This document shows, one piece after another, positions 51,289-60,610 of a stretch of 64,000 nucleotides of DNA. Each line of letters opens with the position of its first letter. Position 1 is the first letter of the stretch. The notes below the pieces were generated by a model, which was not told where the DNA came from, searched no databases, and saw only the letters and a program-made list of their open reading frames with translations. The stretch is from NCBI GenBank assembly GCA_018662365.1, contig JABJGH010000005.1, positions 23,108 through 87,107 on the forward strand. The letters run 5' to 3'. The stretch is from Chloroflexota bacterium. Its GTDB lineage: Bacteria; Chloroflexota; Anaerolineae; Anaerolineales; UBA11579. A program made the translations under genes and the position numbers.

Positions 51289-52419
51289 ATGGCTGTCGAA
51301 AATGCAGAAATTATAAAGAATCGTCAAATAGCTCTTGGGGATTTATTAAGAAAGGAAGGCTTGGATGCACTCATTTTAAATCCTGGCCCCAGCCTCACCT
51401 ATATGACAGGCTTACATTTTCATTTGAGTGAGAGACCCGTAGTTTGCATATTCACTCCCGATCGCGCGCCTGTTCTCGTACTTCCAGAACTTGAAACAGC
51501 AAAACTGATCGGCCTCCCATATGAATTGGTTCATTTTTATTATACGGAAGAAACCGATAAATGGATTCTCGCCTATCAAGATGCAGCCAAAGCAGCAGGA
51601 CTAGGAAATTCAAAGGTAGGGGTAGAAGATATATCCATGCGGTTGCTTGAAATGAAATATTTGAAAGAAGTTTTGCCTGCCGCAGAATTCTTAAATTCAG
51701 AAAAATCCGTTTCAAAATTGAGATTAAATAAAAATACTGTGGAAAGGGAAAATATGCAAAAAGCAGCAGACATCGCCCAGGCTGCACTCGAGTTTTGTTT
51801 ACCCAAAATTAAAATCGGGATGACAGAAAAAGAATTTGCATCGGAATTGGTTATCCAACTCTATCGGCATGGCAGCGATCCCGACCTTCCTTTTTCTCCG
51901 ATCGTTTCAAGTGGGCCAAATTCTGCGGATCCTCATGCCTTTCCCAGTGATCGGAAATTTGGGGAAGGGGAATTATTGGTCATTGATTGGGGAGCAAGTA
52001 AAAATGGGTATTTCTCTGATATCACTCGTACCTTTGCGATTGGTGAACCCAATGCGGAACAGATAAAAATTCATCAGACCGTTTTGGATGCCAATCAAGC
52101 CGGGCATGCGACCGCTAAACCTGGTATTACCTGCGGGGAAGTGGACACAGCTGCCAGAACGATCATCGATAATGCTGGGTATGGGGAATATTTCATCACT
52201 AGAACCGGCCATGGTTTAGGAATGGAAGTGCACGAGGAACCCTATATCCGAAGCGAAAACCCAATGATCCTTGAACCAGGGATGTGTTTTACGATTGAAC
52301 CCGGGATCTATATTGCCGGCCAAGACGGGGTGCGGATCGAGGATGATGTGATTGTGACCGAGACTGGGATTCATAGCTATACCAGTATGGATCGCAGTTT
52401 AAGAGTCGTAGGAAAATAA
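51289..52419 (+). CDS. M24 family Xaa-Pro peptidase
   Basis: 376 residues. N-terminal creatinase-like domain (about 1-140) and pita-bread catalytic domain. Metal ligands are in place: Asp of VIDWGASKNG and Asp of YFSDITRTF (near 233-246), His of TGHGLGMEVHEEP (about 307), Glu of TIEPGIYI (about 341) and Glu of RIEDDVIVTE (about 356). It removes the residue before proline from peptides. TTGGAGG precedes the ATG. The esterase gene follows at 40 bp on the same strand. Confidence 0.94.
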   Translation: MAVENAEIIKNRQIALGDLLRKEGLDALILNPGPSLTYMTGLHFHLSERPVVCIFTPDRAPVLVLPELETAKLIGLPYELVHFYYTEETDKWILAYQDAAKAAGLGNSKVGVEDISMRLLEMKYLKEVLPAAEFLNSEKSVSKLRLNKNTVERENMQKAADIAQAALEFCLPKIKIGMTEKEFASELVIQLYRHGSDPDLPFSPIVSSGPNSADPHAFPSDRKFGEGELLVIDWGASKNGYFSDITRTFAIGEPNAEQIKIHQTVLDANQAGHATAKPGITCGEVDTAARTIIDNAGYGEYFITRTGHGLGMEVHEEPYIRSENPMILEPGMCFTIEPGIYIAGQDGVRIEDDVIVTETGIHSYTSMDRSLRVVGK

Positions 52420-52461
52420 TTAATTGCTAAATACTATTCTAAAGAAGTGGGTGAGGAAAAT

Positions 52462-53223
52462 ATGAAAGAGCAGATTTTAAAGAATGCAGATCCTTTTTAT
52501 TTCCCTGGAAATGGAACAGGGGTAATTTTGGTTCACGGTTTCACTGGTGCGCCAACCGAAATGAGATGGCTGGGTGAATATCTCAATCAAAAGGGGTATA
52601 CGGTGGTCGGACCACGGTTGGCTGGCCATGGCACCAAAATTGACGATATGATCCGCACACGCTGGACGGATTGGGCGGCTTCTGTCGAGGATGCATGGCA
52701 TTTACTAAAGGAAAATACTGATCAGATTTTTATTATCGGTCTTTCAATGGGTGGATTGCTTTCTCTAAACCATGCTGCTCAATTTCCCGTGAAGGGAGTG
52801 GTTGCAATGTCCACCCCTTTGGAGGTCCCAAAAAAGTTTTTTGGGAAATATAGAGAGCTTGCTAGAGTAGTGAGTAAAATTTATAAATCTCGGGAAAAAA
52901 GTGGGGGAGGTTGGTTTACACCGGAGGCAAAAGAAGGTCATATCAGCTATTCGGCAAACCCAATCCGATCCGTGGTAGAGCTATCTTATTTGGTGGATGA
53001 AGTAAAAAATAATCTTGGTAAGATATCTGTGCCAACCTTATTGATTCATTCAAAAGATGATGCCTACGTCCCAATCCGTAATTCTGAAAGAATTCTAAAA
53101 ATGCTAACCACCAAAGATAAAGAGTTGGTAAAAATTGAAAAAGCTGGCCATGTGATCACCCGCGACGGTGACAAAGAATTTGTGTTCAATAAGGTAGCGG
53201 AATTTATTCAAAAACATGAATGA
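52462..53223 (+). CDS. Alpha/beta-hydrolase carboxylesterase (Est30-like)
   Basis: 253 residues from the ATG at 52462, which has GTGAGGA 5-6 bp upstream; an in-frame GTG at 52447 is less likely. HGFTGAPTEM forms the oxyanion region, GLSMGG (about residue 93) the nucleophile elbow, HSKDDAYVP supplies the Asp and KAGHVITRD the His. The pattern fits monoglyceride-type carboxylesterases of the Est30/YvaK group. No signal peptide. Confidence 0.9.
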   Translation: MKEQILKNADPFYFPGNGTGVILVHGFTGAPTEMRWLGEYLNQKGYTVVGPRLAGHGTKIDDMIRTRWTDWAASVEDAWHLLKENTDQIFIIGLSMGGLLSLNHAAQFPVKGVVAMSTPLEVPKKFFGKYRELARVVSKIYKSREKSGGGWFTPEAKEGHISYSANPIRSVVELSYLVDEVKNNLGKISVPTLLIHSKDDAYVPIRNSERILKMLTTKDKELVKIEKAGHVITRDGDKEFVFNKVAEFIQKHE

Positions 53224-53281
53224 TCTTTTAATAATTTCCAATTAATATCCAAAGAACCAATGATTAGAGGAGAGGAATACT

Positions 53282-54265
53282 ATGGAATTCTTTCTAGAAA
53301 GCGGATTGGACCTTACCCTAGCTTTGCAAAATGCCGGTGATTGGATCGTTTCAGTCATGAAGGGATTTACTTTTCTTGGGACTGAAGATTTTTATATCGT
53401 CTTTTTGGTTTTAGTTTGGGCGTTCGATTATTCTCTTAGTATGCGGTTGGGGGTCATGTTAATGCTCACTACCGCTTTGAATAGCTTCTTTAAAATGGCA
53501 TTTCATCAACCCCGTCCTTACTGGTCAGACAGCAAAGTATTAGATCTTGGCGGTCCTGAGTTAGGCTTCGGCGTTCCTTCAGGTCACTCCCAAACCCCTG
53601 TTTCTCTCTTCGGGTTATTTGCAACAACTCTCAAAGAAAAATGGATGAAGATTGCAGTTTGGGTAGTAATCTTCTTTATAGGCATCTCACGAATGATCTT
53701 AGGCGTGCATTACTACCTGGATGTACTTGTCGGCTGGACCATTGGTTTGATCATTTTATGGTTGTTCATGAAATTTGAACCCAATATAAAAGAATATTTT
53801 AGTAAGAAGCAGATCGGAACCAAAATACTGCTCGTATTTTTAGTATCGATCGTTCTTCTATCGATCAATTTTGGCATTCGAGCAATAAATGGGGACTTCA
53901 CATTAGATCCCACTTGGATTGCGAATGCAGCTTCCGCCCATCCGGAAGAGATGCTCGATCCCTTTAGCATGGACGGATCCATCACAACTGCTGCCACTTT
54001 ATTTGGTTTATCAGTGGGATATTTTTGGATCTCGAGTATAGGCACATATCAGGTCAAAAAAAATCTGGGGGTAAATTTCCTGGTTTTTATCATTGGGCTA
54101 ATTGGGGTGCTGGCAATCAAACAAGGATTAGGGGCAGTCTTTCCAGGTGAAGACAATCTGGCAGGATATTTTTTCCGATATCTACGATATACGATCATCG
54201 GTTTTTGGATCATGGGCTTAGGCCCCTGGCTTCTAGTAAAATTGAAATTAGCCAAATTAGATTAA
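53282..54265 (+). CDS. PAP2-family membrane phosphatase
   Basis: 327 residues, about eight to nine helices. All three PAP2 motifs are present: KMAFHQPRPYW (about 73-83), PSGHSQ (about 100-105) and SRMILGVHYYLDV (about 138-150). It dephosphorylates a lipid phosphate or undecaprenyl pyrophosphate on the outer face. The C-terminal half adds about four extra helices of unknown role after a hydrophilic loop near 220-245. Ribosome site AGAGGAG. Confidence 0.9.
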   Translation: MEFFLESGLDLTLALQNAGDWIVSVMKGFTFLGTEDFYIVFLVLVWAFDYSLSMRLGVMLMLTTALNSFFKMAFHQPRPYWSDSKVLDLGGPELGFGVPSGHSQTPVSLFGLFATTLKEKWMKIAVWVVIFFIGISRMILGVHYYLDVLVGWTIGLIILWLFMKFEPNIKEYFSKKQIGTKILLVFLVSIVLLSINFGIRAINGDFTLDPTWIANAASAHPEEMLDPFSMDGSITTAATLFGLSVGYFWISSIGTYQVKKNLGVNFLVFIIGLIGVLAIKQGLGAVFPGEDNLAGYFFRYLRYTIIGFWIMGLGPWLLVKLKLAKLD

Positions 54266-54276
54266 TGACCCTAAAT

Positions 54277-54310
54277 AAAAAAAGACCTTCAATTGCGAAG
54301 GTCTTTTTTT
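54277..54310. terminator. Bidirectional terminator between convergent genes
   Basis: Perfect 14-bp arms (54277-54290 and 54297-54310), A-run on one side and T-run on the other, so it serves both the PAP2 gene and the minus-strand gene ending at 54326. Confidence 0.93.
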
Positions 54311-54325
54311 ATTGATTATTTACGA

Positions 54326-54655
54326 TTATGAATAATTTTCGGTAACTTTTTGATGATTGAGTGAGAAACCTGAAAAAATCGAAAAAGCTGTCACCGTTCC
54401 CAGGATGATCGCCATGCGGGTCCAATCTTCATTAAAGGCAATTCGCTCATTCGCAATTTGCATGGTTGTCCCCAGCCATAATCCGCCCCCCATATAGGCA
54501 AATAGTTGAGAAAGGATCAAGACCCATTTCTTCTTCACCAATAGAAGCAGGGGGAAGATTAAGCTTACAAGTACCATTAAAATATTTCCATCCCGCAGAA
54601 AATGGGCCGCGATCAAAACACATGTAATGATGAAGGGGATTATTTTACTTTTCAT
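54326..54655 (-). CDS. Small four-helix membrane protein
   Basis: 109 residues from the ATG at 54655, preferred over a TTG two codons upstream because a TATAAT lies exactly 7 bp before it. Three or four hydrophobic helices; a central NERIAFNEDWTRM loop is hydrophilic. No family recognised. Confidence 0.7.
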   Translation of the reverse strand: MKSKIIPFIITCVLIAAHFLRDGNILMVLVSLIFPLLLLVKKKWVLILSQLFAYMGGGLWLGTTMQIANERIAFNEDWTRMAIILGTVTAFSIFSGFSLNHQKVTENYS

Positions 54656-54662
54656 ATGCAAA

Positions 54663-54668
54663 ATTATA
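54663..54668 (-). promoter_or_regulatory. Candidate leaderless -10 of the small membrane protein gene
   Basis: TATAAT on the minus strand, 7 bp before the ATG at 54655. A partial -35 (TTACCC) lies 17 bp further upstream. No Shine-Dalgarno sequence. Confidence 0.5.
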
Positions 54669-54792
54669 CGTCATCTCGGCAAATGGGGTAAGGGGATAAT
54701 ATTATTTATCGAGTCTAATTGGTGAAAATCCCTTTGAAATTAATGGAAAACCTTGAAAAATTTAGGCTATACTTAGGTCTAATCAGAATGGC

Positions 54793-54821
54793 TTGACATC
54801 ATTCGTGACCTCAAGTACAAT
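54793..54821 (+). promoter_or_regulatory. Promoter of the tRNA-Ala pair
   Basis: TTGACA, 17-bp spacer, TACAAT, ending 18 bp before the first tRNA. Confidence 0.8.
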
Positions 54822-54839
54822 TCTGCCCTGACCGAGAAC

Positions 54840-54912
54840 GGGCCTGTAGCGCAGTTGGGAGCGCGCATCAATCGCACTGATGAGGTCGCGGGTTCGAATC
54901 CCGCCAGGTCCA
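54840..54912 (+). tRNA. tRNA-Ala (anticodon CGC)
   Basis: 73 bases that fold as a full cloverleaf: 7-bp acceptor stem with the G3-U70 wobble that marks alanine tRNA, GCGC D-stem, 5-bp anticodon stem CATCA/TGATG around loop ATCGCAC, and a TTCGAAT T-loop. CGC reads GCG (Ala). The 3' CCA is not encoded. Confidence 0.93.
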
Positions 54913-54948
54913 CTGGAAACTGGCAGGAGCAAGAAAAATTTATCATTT

Positions 54949-55021
54949 GGGCCTGTAGCGCAGCTGGGAGCGCATCACAATGGCATTGTGAGGGTCAAGG
55001 GTTCGAGTCCCTTCAGGTCCA
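54949..55021 (+). tRNA. tRNA-Ala (anticodon GGC)
   Basis: 73 bases, the same acceptor stem and G3-U70 pair as its neighbour 36 bp upstream. Anticodon stem TCACA/TGTGA around loop ATGGCAT; GGC reads GCC and GCU (Ala). T-loop TTCGAGT. The 3' CCA is not encoded. Confidence 0.93.
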
Positions 55022-55104
55022 CTACTATAAAACCAAAGGTTTTATATATTGGGAGAAAATAAAAGACAATTTTCTCCTAAAGAAATTGAAATCAAAACTA
55101 AATA

Positions 55105-55382
55105 GTATGTCGGTAGGAGTAGTAAGTCATCTGCCAGCGAGCTAGGGATCACCCGGTGAAAGCCCTGCAAAGTCTCCGTAGAAGACAGGAAAGTTGATTT
55201 CCGCAATAGACTGAACTCGCCCACCATCCCTGAAAAGGGAAGACATTTCTGGTGAACACAATTTTTAGCCAGAAACGGGAAAGCCCGTTATAGCAACCCA
55301 AGCGGTTTAGGAGGAATCTTAAACAAGCAGGGTGGTACCGCGAAAAGCCCTTTCGTCCCTGTATGGATAAAGGCTTTTTTTG
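55105..55382 (+). promoter_or_regulatory. T-box leader of leuS
   Basis: A long structured leader ahead of leuS. The opening AGTAGTAAG and the GGTGAAAG element (about 55155) are typical of T-box stem I. The T-box core AGGGTGGTACCGCG is at 55329-55342, followed at once by a terminator hairpin (55343-55353 with 55369-55380 and a T-run). Uncharged leucine tRNA would pair with the specifier and the bulge TGG to favour the antiterminator. CTC at 55216-55218 is a possible specifier but I could not fix it by folding. The segment accounts for most of the 424-bp gap. Confidence 0.9.
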
Positions 55383-55445
55383 TTTAAATAAGACAGTTAA
55401 GGGTAAAAGGTTACAAAGCTCGGATACACCTGAGGAGTAGAGAAA

Positions 55446-57911
55446 ATGAAAAAAGAATATAAGCCCGGTGAAATTGAACCAAAATGGCAGAAAAAATGGG
55501 AAGAAGACGGGCTATATCATGCCGAAATTGACCCGGACCGACCTAAATTTTACGCGTTGACGATGTTGCCCTACCCCTCAGGGGATATGCATATCGGGCA
55601 TTGGTTTGCGATGACCCCTTCGGATGCGCGGGCGAGATATATGCGCATGAAAGGCTATAACGTCATGTTCCCGATGGGTTTTGACGCTTTTGGTCTACCT
55701 GCCGAAAACGCGGCCATTAAAAATAATATCCATCCAAAGATTTGGACCTATGCCAATATCGATAGAATGCGCACCCAAATGAAAACGATGGGAGCCATGT
55801 TCGATTGGCGGCGAGAAGCTATTTCAGCCGACCCCAAATATTACAAATGGACGCAATGGTATTTCAAAAAACTTTTTGAAAACGATTTGGCCTATCGAAA
55901 ATATTCTGCGGTAGATTGGTGCCCGCATTGCAATACGACCCTGGCACGAGAGCAGGTTTGGGGGGAAGACAAGGTTTGTGAACGTTGTGGGACGCCGGTG
56001 ATCAAGAAAGAATTGGAACAGTGGTTTTTCAAAACTACAAATTATGCCGATGAATTAATCAATTATGAAGGCATTGATTGGCCGGAGCGTGTCAAAACCT
56101 TGCAAACCAATTGGATCGGAAGATCTGAAGGGGCAAGTGTCGTATTTAAGACCGAACAGGGTGCTCCCATTGAAGTTTTTACCACCCGGCCCGATACCCT
56201 TTGGGGTGCCACCTTCATGGTCTTGGCCCCAGAACATCCCTTGGTAGATGAAATCATTACCGACGAACATCGGGCAGATGTCGAGCATTACCAGCATGAG
56301 GCCGAAGGCCAAACCGAGATAGAGCGGGGGGCGGTCGATAAAGAAAAAACCGGCATTTTCACCGGCGGGTATGCGATCAACCCTGTCAATGAAGAAAAGA
56401 TTCCCATCTGGATCGCCGATTATGTGATGATGAGATATGGCACCGGCGCAATTATGGCCGTGCCCGCCCATGATGAACGCGATTTTGCCTTTGCCCGAAA
56501 ATATGATCTCGAAGTACGAGTTGTAATCAAACCGGAAGGTGTGGAGATGGACGGCGCCACGATGGAAGCGGCTTGGCCGGGTGAAGGGGTAATGGTCAAT
56601 AGCGCTCAGTTTGACGGCACTCCCGCGAATAATGAAAAAGGTCGCAAAAACCCGGCAGTTAGTAAAGTGATTGATTGGTTGGAAGAAAAATCACTGGGGA
56701 AAGAAGATGTCAATTACCGATTGAGAGATTGGTTGATCTCCCGCCAGCGCTATTGGGGTGCGCCCATCCCCATGATCCATTGCACTGAATGTGGTGTCGT
56801 GCCTGTGCCCGATGACCAATTGCCGATTGAACTACCGGAAGACGTAGAATGGCTCCCCACCGGAGAGAGCCCTCTTAAACTGCACCCCACCTGGAAAACC
56901 GTGGCCTGTCCCAATTGTGATGGACCAGCCGAAAGAGATACGGACACGATGGATACTTTCATGTGCTCCTCCTGGTATCCGCTACGCTATCTAAGCCCAG
57001 ATTATGATCAGGGTCCTTTCGATCAAGAAGAATATGATTATTGGATGCCGATTGATACTTACACAGGTGGCATTGAGCATGCCAATATGCATCTGATCTA
57101 TGTGCGATTCTTCCATAAAGCCAGCCGAGATATGGGCATTGTTAAAGGACCTGAACCGATGATGCAGCTGAGAAACCAAGGCATGGTCTTGGGCGAAGAT
57201 TCTGAAAAGATGTCTAAGAGTCGCGGAAATGTGATCGCTCCCGATATTCTAGTAGATAAATATGGTGCAGATATTGTGCGCGGCTATTTGATGTTTTTCG
57301 CCCGCTGGAATCAGGGAGGACCGTGGGATAGTCAGGGTATCGGTGGTGTCGCCAGATGGATTCGCCGGGTTTGGACCGCGATTACCGAAGAATTACCCGG
57401 TACGCCAGAAGTGAAAGATGAAGTATTAAAATCACTCCGCCGAAAGCTGCATCAGACTCTAAAATCTGTAACAGAGGATTATGAGAGTTTTGAATTTAAC
57501 ACCATTGTGGCATCTCTGATGGAATTAATGAATGAGATGTATAAGGCAAGAGAAGCGGGCGCGGTAGGCACGCAAGATTGGAAAGAAGCAGTAAGCATTT
57601 ATATCCGAATGATTGCGCCAATCGCTCCTCATATCTCTGAAGAACTTTGGGAACATATTGGTGAACGATATTCAGTCCATCACCAAGCCTGGCCCGAAGT
57701 AGATGAAGAAGCCGTCATTGAGGAAGAGATCACCCTGGTTGTTCAGGTCAATGGAAAACTCAGAGATCGCATCCAGGTTCCCGCTGGATTTACGGATGAG
57801 GAAGCGAAGGCCAAAGCGATGGAAAGTGAGGTCATTCAAAATTTCTTAGATGGAAAAGAACCTAAAAAGGTGATTGTAGTCAAAGGTCGATTGGTGAATA
57901 TTGTTTTGTAA
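55446..57911 (+). CDS. leuS: Leucyl-tRNA synthetase
   Basis: 821 residues, normal bacterial length. Class I motifs: MHIGHWFAM (HIGH, about 49-57) and KMSKS (about 590). The zinc-like cysteine clusters CPHCNTT and CERCGTP near 160-185 and the editing domain between (about 225-420, with the conserved TTRPDTLWGATFMVLAPEH region) are present. It charges tRNA-Leu and edits norvaline and isoleucine errors. GAGGAGT lies before the ATG. Expression should be set by the T-box terminator upstream. Confidence 0.97.
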   Translation: MKKEYKPGEIEPKWQKKWEEDGLYHAEIDPDRPKFYALTMLPYPSGDMHIGHWFAMTPSDARARYMRMKGYNVMFPMGFDAFGLPAENAAIKNNIHPKIWTYANIDRMRTQMKTMGAMFDWRREAISADPKYYKWTQWYFKKLFENDLAYRKYSAVDWCPHCNTTLAREQVWGEDKVCERCGTPVIKKELEQWFFKTTNYADELINYEGIDWPERVKTLQTNWIGRSEGASVVFKTEQGAPIEVFTTRPDTLWGATFMVLAPEHPLVDEIITDEHRADVEHYQHEAEGQTEIERGAVDKEKTGIFTGGYAINPVNEEKIPIWIADYVMMRYGTGAIMAVPAHDERDFAFARKYDLEVRVVIKPEGVEMDGATMEAAWPGEGVMVNSAQFDGTPANNEKGRKNPAVSKVIDWLEEKSLGKEDVNYRLRDWLISRQRYWGAPIPMIHCTECGVVPVPDDQLPIELPEDVEWLPTGESPLKLHPTWKTVACPNCDGPAERDTDTMDTFMCSSWYPLRYLSPDYDQGPFDQEEYDYWMPIDTYTGGIEHANMHLIYVRFFHKASRDMGIVKGPEPMMQLRNQGMVLGEDSEKMSKSRGNVIAPDILVDKYGADIVRGYLMFFARWNQGGPWDSQGIGGVARWIRRVWTAITEELPGTPEVKDEVLKSLRRKLHQTLKSVTEDYESFEFNTIVASLMELMNEMYKAREAGAVGTQDWKEAVSIYIRMIAPIAPHISEELWEHIGERYSVHHQAWPEVDEEAVIEEEITLVVQVNGKLRDRIQVPAGFTDEEAKAKAMESEVIQNFLDGKEPKKVIVVKGRLVNIVL

Positions 57912-57930
57912 TTGGAAAAAATGAAAATAT

Positions 57931-57963
57931 AAAAGGGCTGGTCAAATCGATCAGCCCTTTTTA
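57931..57963 (+). terminator. Terminator of leuS
   Basis: 10-bp stem (AAAAGGGCTG, 57931-57940, with 57952-57961) and a T-run, 20 bp after the stop. Confidence 0.88.
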
Positions 57964-58104
57964 TTTTTTAACGAGGGAATAACTTTTCTACTCTATAGAT
58001 TTTACAAAACGATTACATCTTTTTCCTCTTCGAGGTTTGACCCGCCCTCTTTGTTCGCTTACAATTAAACCGCTATTCAATTCTCAAGTAAAAAGGAAAA
58101 ATAC

Positions 58105-58506
58105 ATGACCCCCCAAAAGAAAGAAGTGATTATCCCCGTTGGCGGTGCGAAACCCCTCGCACCTTATTCTCCAGGCATTAAGTTAAACGGACAACTTGTT
58201 TATACCTCTGGTCAAGTAGGCATCGACCCCTCCACTGGCAAACTTGCTGAAGGTGGTGTTGTTGAGCAAGCAAAATTCGTGATGGAAAACCTGAAAAAAG
58301 TGATTGAAGCTGGGGGTGCTGGGATGGACACCATCATTAAAACAACCGTGTTTTTAACAGATATGGCTGATTATGGTCCTGTAAACGAAGTATATGGGCA
58401 ATACTTTTCCGAAAATCCACCAGCTCGTTCTGCAGTGGCAGTCGTGGGGTTACCTATCGGCGCTCTAGTGGAAATTGAGGCTGTAGCTTTTGTAAAAGAG
58501 GAATAA
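58105..58506 (+). CDS. ridA: RidA-family enamine/imine deaminase
   Basis: 133 residues of the YjgF/YER057c/UK114 family. YSPGIKLNGQLVYTSGQ near the N-terminus and the C-terminal PARSAVAVVGLPIGALVEIEA, with the substrate-binding Arg (about 112) and the Glu of EIEA. It hydrolyses reactive 2-aminoacrylate-type imines formed by PLP enzymes. AAAAGGAA precedes the ATG. Three bases separate it from the response-regulator gene. Confidence 0.94.
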   Translation: MTPQKKEVIIPVGGAKPLAPYSPGIKLNGQLVYTSGQVGIDPSTGKLAEGGVVEQAKFVMENLKKVIEAGGAGMDTIIKTTVFLTDMADYGPVNEVYGQYFSENPPARSAVAVVGLPIGALVEIEAVAFVKEE

Positions 58507-58509
58507 TAA

Positions 58510-59190
58510 TTGTCAGGTGAACTGATCCTATTAGTGGACGACGAACCTCATATCACTGAATTATCCCAAATGTATCTCGAAAAAGAGGGTTATTCAGTAA
58601 CCGCAGTCCATGATGGCCAAGCCGCCATAGAAACAGTAGAAAGCCTCAACCCTCCGCTGATGGTGCTGGACTTAATGCTACCAGAAATGGATGGGTTTGA
58701 AGTTTGCCGGAAACTTCGGGCAGATAATAACGCTGTCTTAATCCTAATGTTAACCGCCCGCGACGATGATATTGATAAAATTGTCGGTCTTGAGATCGGG
58801 GCAGACGACTACATGACCAAGCCATTTAATCCGCGTGAGTTGGTTGCGCGGGTTAAGGCTTTGTTGCGAAGAGCTACCCTCCCATCTGAGATCGGTCGCG
58901 AAATTATTCAAATTGGCAATATTAGTATTGATCAAGGAAGTCGCGATGTAATTGTGGGAGGAGAGAAAATTCCCCTTCGAACCCAGGAATTTGACCTTTT
59001 GGTCACCTTTGCCGAACACAAAGGCTTGGTATTAAAAAGAGAACAATTGCTCAACTTAGCCTGGGGGTATGAATATTTTGGCCAAACCCGCACTGTAGAT
59101 GTGCATGTGGCCCATTTACGAAAAAAAATAAAAAATGCCACAGTGAAAATTGAAACTGTTACCGGCATTGGTTATAAGATGGTTCTCTAA
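58510..59190 (+). CDS. OmpR/PhoB-family response regulator
   Basis: 226 residues. Receiver domain: DDEPHI (acidic pocket, about 10-15), phospho-acceptor Asp in VLDLMLPEMDG (about 55), LTARDD and YMTKPF (Lys about 105). Winged-helix domain from about 130, with RTQEFDLL, and RTVDVHVAHLRKKI as recognition helix. The start is TTG; GAGGA lies 7 bp before it and no closer ATG or GTG gives a complete receiver domain. The stop overlaps the histidine-kinase ATG. Confidence 0.94.
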   Translation: MSGELILLVDDEPHITELSQMYLEKEGYSVTAVHDGQAAIETVESLNPPLMVLDLMLPEMDGFEVCRKLRADNNAVLILMLTARDDDIDKIVGLEIGADDYMTKPFNPRELVARVKALLRRATLPSEIGREIIQIGNISIDQGSRDVIVGGEKIPLRTQEFDLLVTFAEHKGLVLKREQLLNLAWGYEYFGQTRTVDVHVAHLRKKIKNATVKIETVTGIGYKMVL

Positions 59191-60572
59191 TGTTTCGATC
59201 TCTGAGATGGCGGCTATGGTTTAGTTATGCCTTGGTGATTTTTATCGCCCTGAGCATTGTCGCATTGGCCATCTTAGTATTCTTGGCTCGAGATAATCCT
59301 CAAACGGCAATTCAGATCAATGGGGTATTAAATTCCCTTGTGGAAAAGCAGGGGTCAACGATTTATCGTTCTGGGAAAGCACAAGACTGGGTGGAGAGAA
59401 TTGACGAATCCACCAATATTCGTATTATTGCATATAACTTTGAAGGGGAAATAATTGCTGATTCCCGCCAAGATCTAGAAGCCCCCTTGGAAAATCTTCA
59501 AGATTATCCAATAAACAATTTACGCCATCCAATACTCCTTAATACCGATGAAAATGGAAAAACCTGGAAATATGGTGCACGGCTCCTTGAAAATCGTGTA
59601 CTTGTAATCGCTTCCATCCAAAAACAACCCATTCAAGATATATTAAATTCGAACGCACTGGATGATCTGATTCAACCTATTTTTAGGGCCGGATGGGTAG
59701 CCTTGATATTGGCCCTAGTATTCGCTTACCTGATCAGTCGGTGGATCGCCGGACCTTTGCAACATATGTCTGAGGCGGTTGATGGAATGGCGAAAGGGCA
59801 AAAAACCAAAGTTGAACTGAAAGGTCCAAAAGAAGTGCAAGATCTTGGGTTAGCTTTCAATGAAATGAGCCAACAGGTGAGCGCCAGCCAACAATCTCAG
59901 CGAGATTTTGTGGCCAATGTGTCCCATGAATTAAAAACACCGCTCACTTCCATTCAAGGATTTGCACAAGCGATTTTAGATGGGACTGCAAATGACCCAA
60001 AATCCTTAGAAAATTCTGCCCAGGTGATTTTTGATGAATCAGGTCGGATGCATCGGTTGGTCGTCGATCTTTTAGACTTAGCAAAATTAGACGCAGGGAC
60101 TTCAGAACTTGACCTGGCCCCTGTAAACTTAGAAATCTTGCTTTCTTCAGTGCTCGAAAAATTTATCCCCCAGGCAAAGCTTGGAAAAATTAAAATTTCC
60201 TCTGATATTAATCCTATGCCGCTCTTTTTAGGGGACGGCGATCGGTTGGCTCAAGTTTTTACAAACTTAGTGGACAATGCGATTAAATACACGCCAGAGG
60301 GAGGCGATATTACATTGAAAACGGAGCAAACCACAGAAAATATTCGAATATCCGTGATCGATACCGGAGAAGGAATTCCACCTGAAGAGGTGGATCGTAT
60401 TTTTGAGCGTTTCTACCAAATTGATAAAGCTCGGACGAGAGAGGACGACCGGGGAGTAGGATTAGGATTGGCGATCGCCGAGCAAATTGTTAGGGGGCAT
60501 GGGGGGAAAATGATGGTAATAAGTGAGGAAGAAAAAGGTAGTCGTTTTATTGTAGACCTACCGATTGAATAA
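59190..60572 (+). CDS. Sensor histidine kinase
   Basis: 460 residues. Two membrane helices (about 10-32 and 163-183) flank an extracytoplasmic sensing domain of ~130 residues. Then HAMP (about 185-235), the HisKA H-box FVANVSHELKTPLTS (His about 246), and HATPase with N-box NLVDNAIKYTPEGG, G1 DTGEGIP, F-box FERFYQ and G2 GVGLGLAI. It phosphorylates the regulator encoded by the overlapping upstream gene. The architecture matches PhoR/WalK-type kinases without PAS; the signal is unknown. Confidence 0.94.
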   Translation: MFRSLRWRLWFSYALVIFIALSIVALAILVFLARDNPQTAIQINGVLNSLVEKQGSTIYRSGKAQDWVERIDESTNIRIIAYNFEGEIIADSRQDLEAPLENLQDYPINNLRHPILLNTDENGKTWKYGARLLENRVLVIASIQKQPIQDILNSNALDDLIQPIFRAGWVALILALVFAYLISRWIAGPLQHMSEAVDGMAKGQKTKVELKGPKEVQDLGLAFNEMSQQVSASQQSQRDFVANVSHELKTPLTSIQGFAQAILDGTANDPKSLENSAQVIFDESGRMHRLVVDLLDLAKLDAGTSELDLAPVNLEILLSSVLEKFIPQAKLGKIKISSDINPMPLFLGDGDRLAQVFTNLVDNAIKYTPEGGDITLKTEQTTENIRISVIDTGEGIPPEEVDRIFERFYQIDKARTREDDRGVGLGLAIAEQIVRGHGGKMMVISEEEKGSRFIVDLPIE

Positions 60573-60604
60573 AGCTTGTTCTTCTTTTTATCCTCAATTC
60601 GGGT

Positions 60605-60610
60605 TAAAAT
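60605..60610 (+). promoter_or_regulatory. Candidate leaderless -10 of the glycosyltransferase gene
   Basis: TAAAAT, then 6 bp and the ATG at 60617. No Shine-Dalgarno sequence; no convincing -35. Confidence 0.4.
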
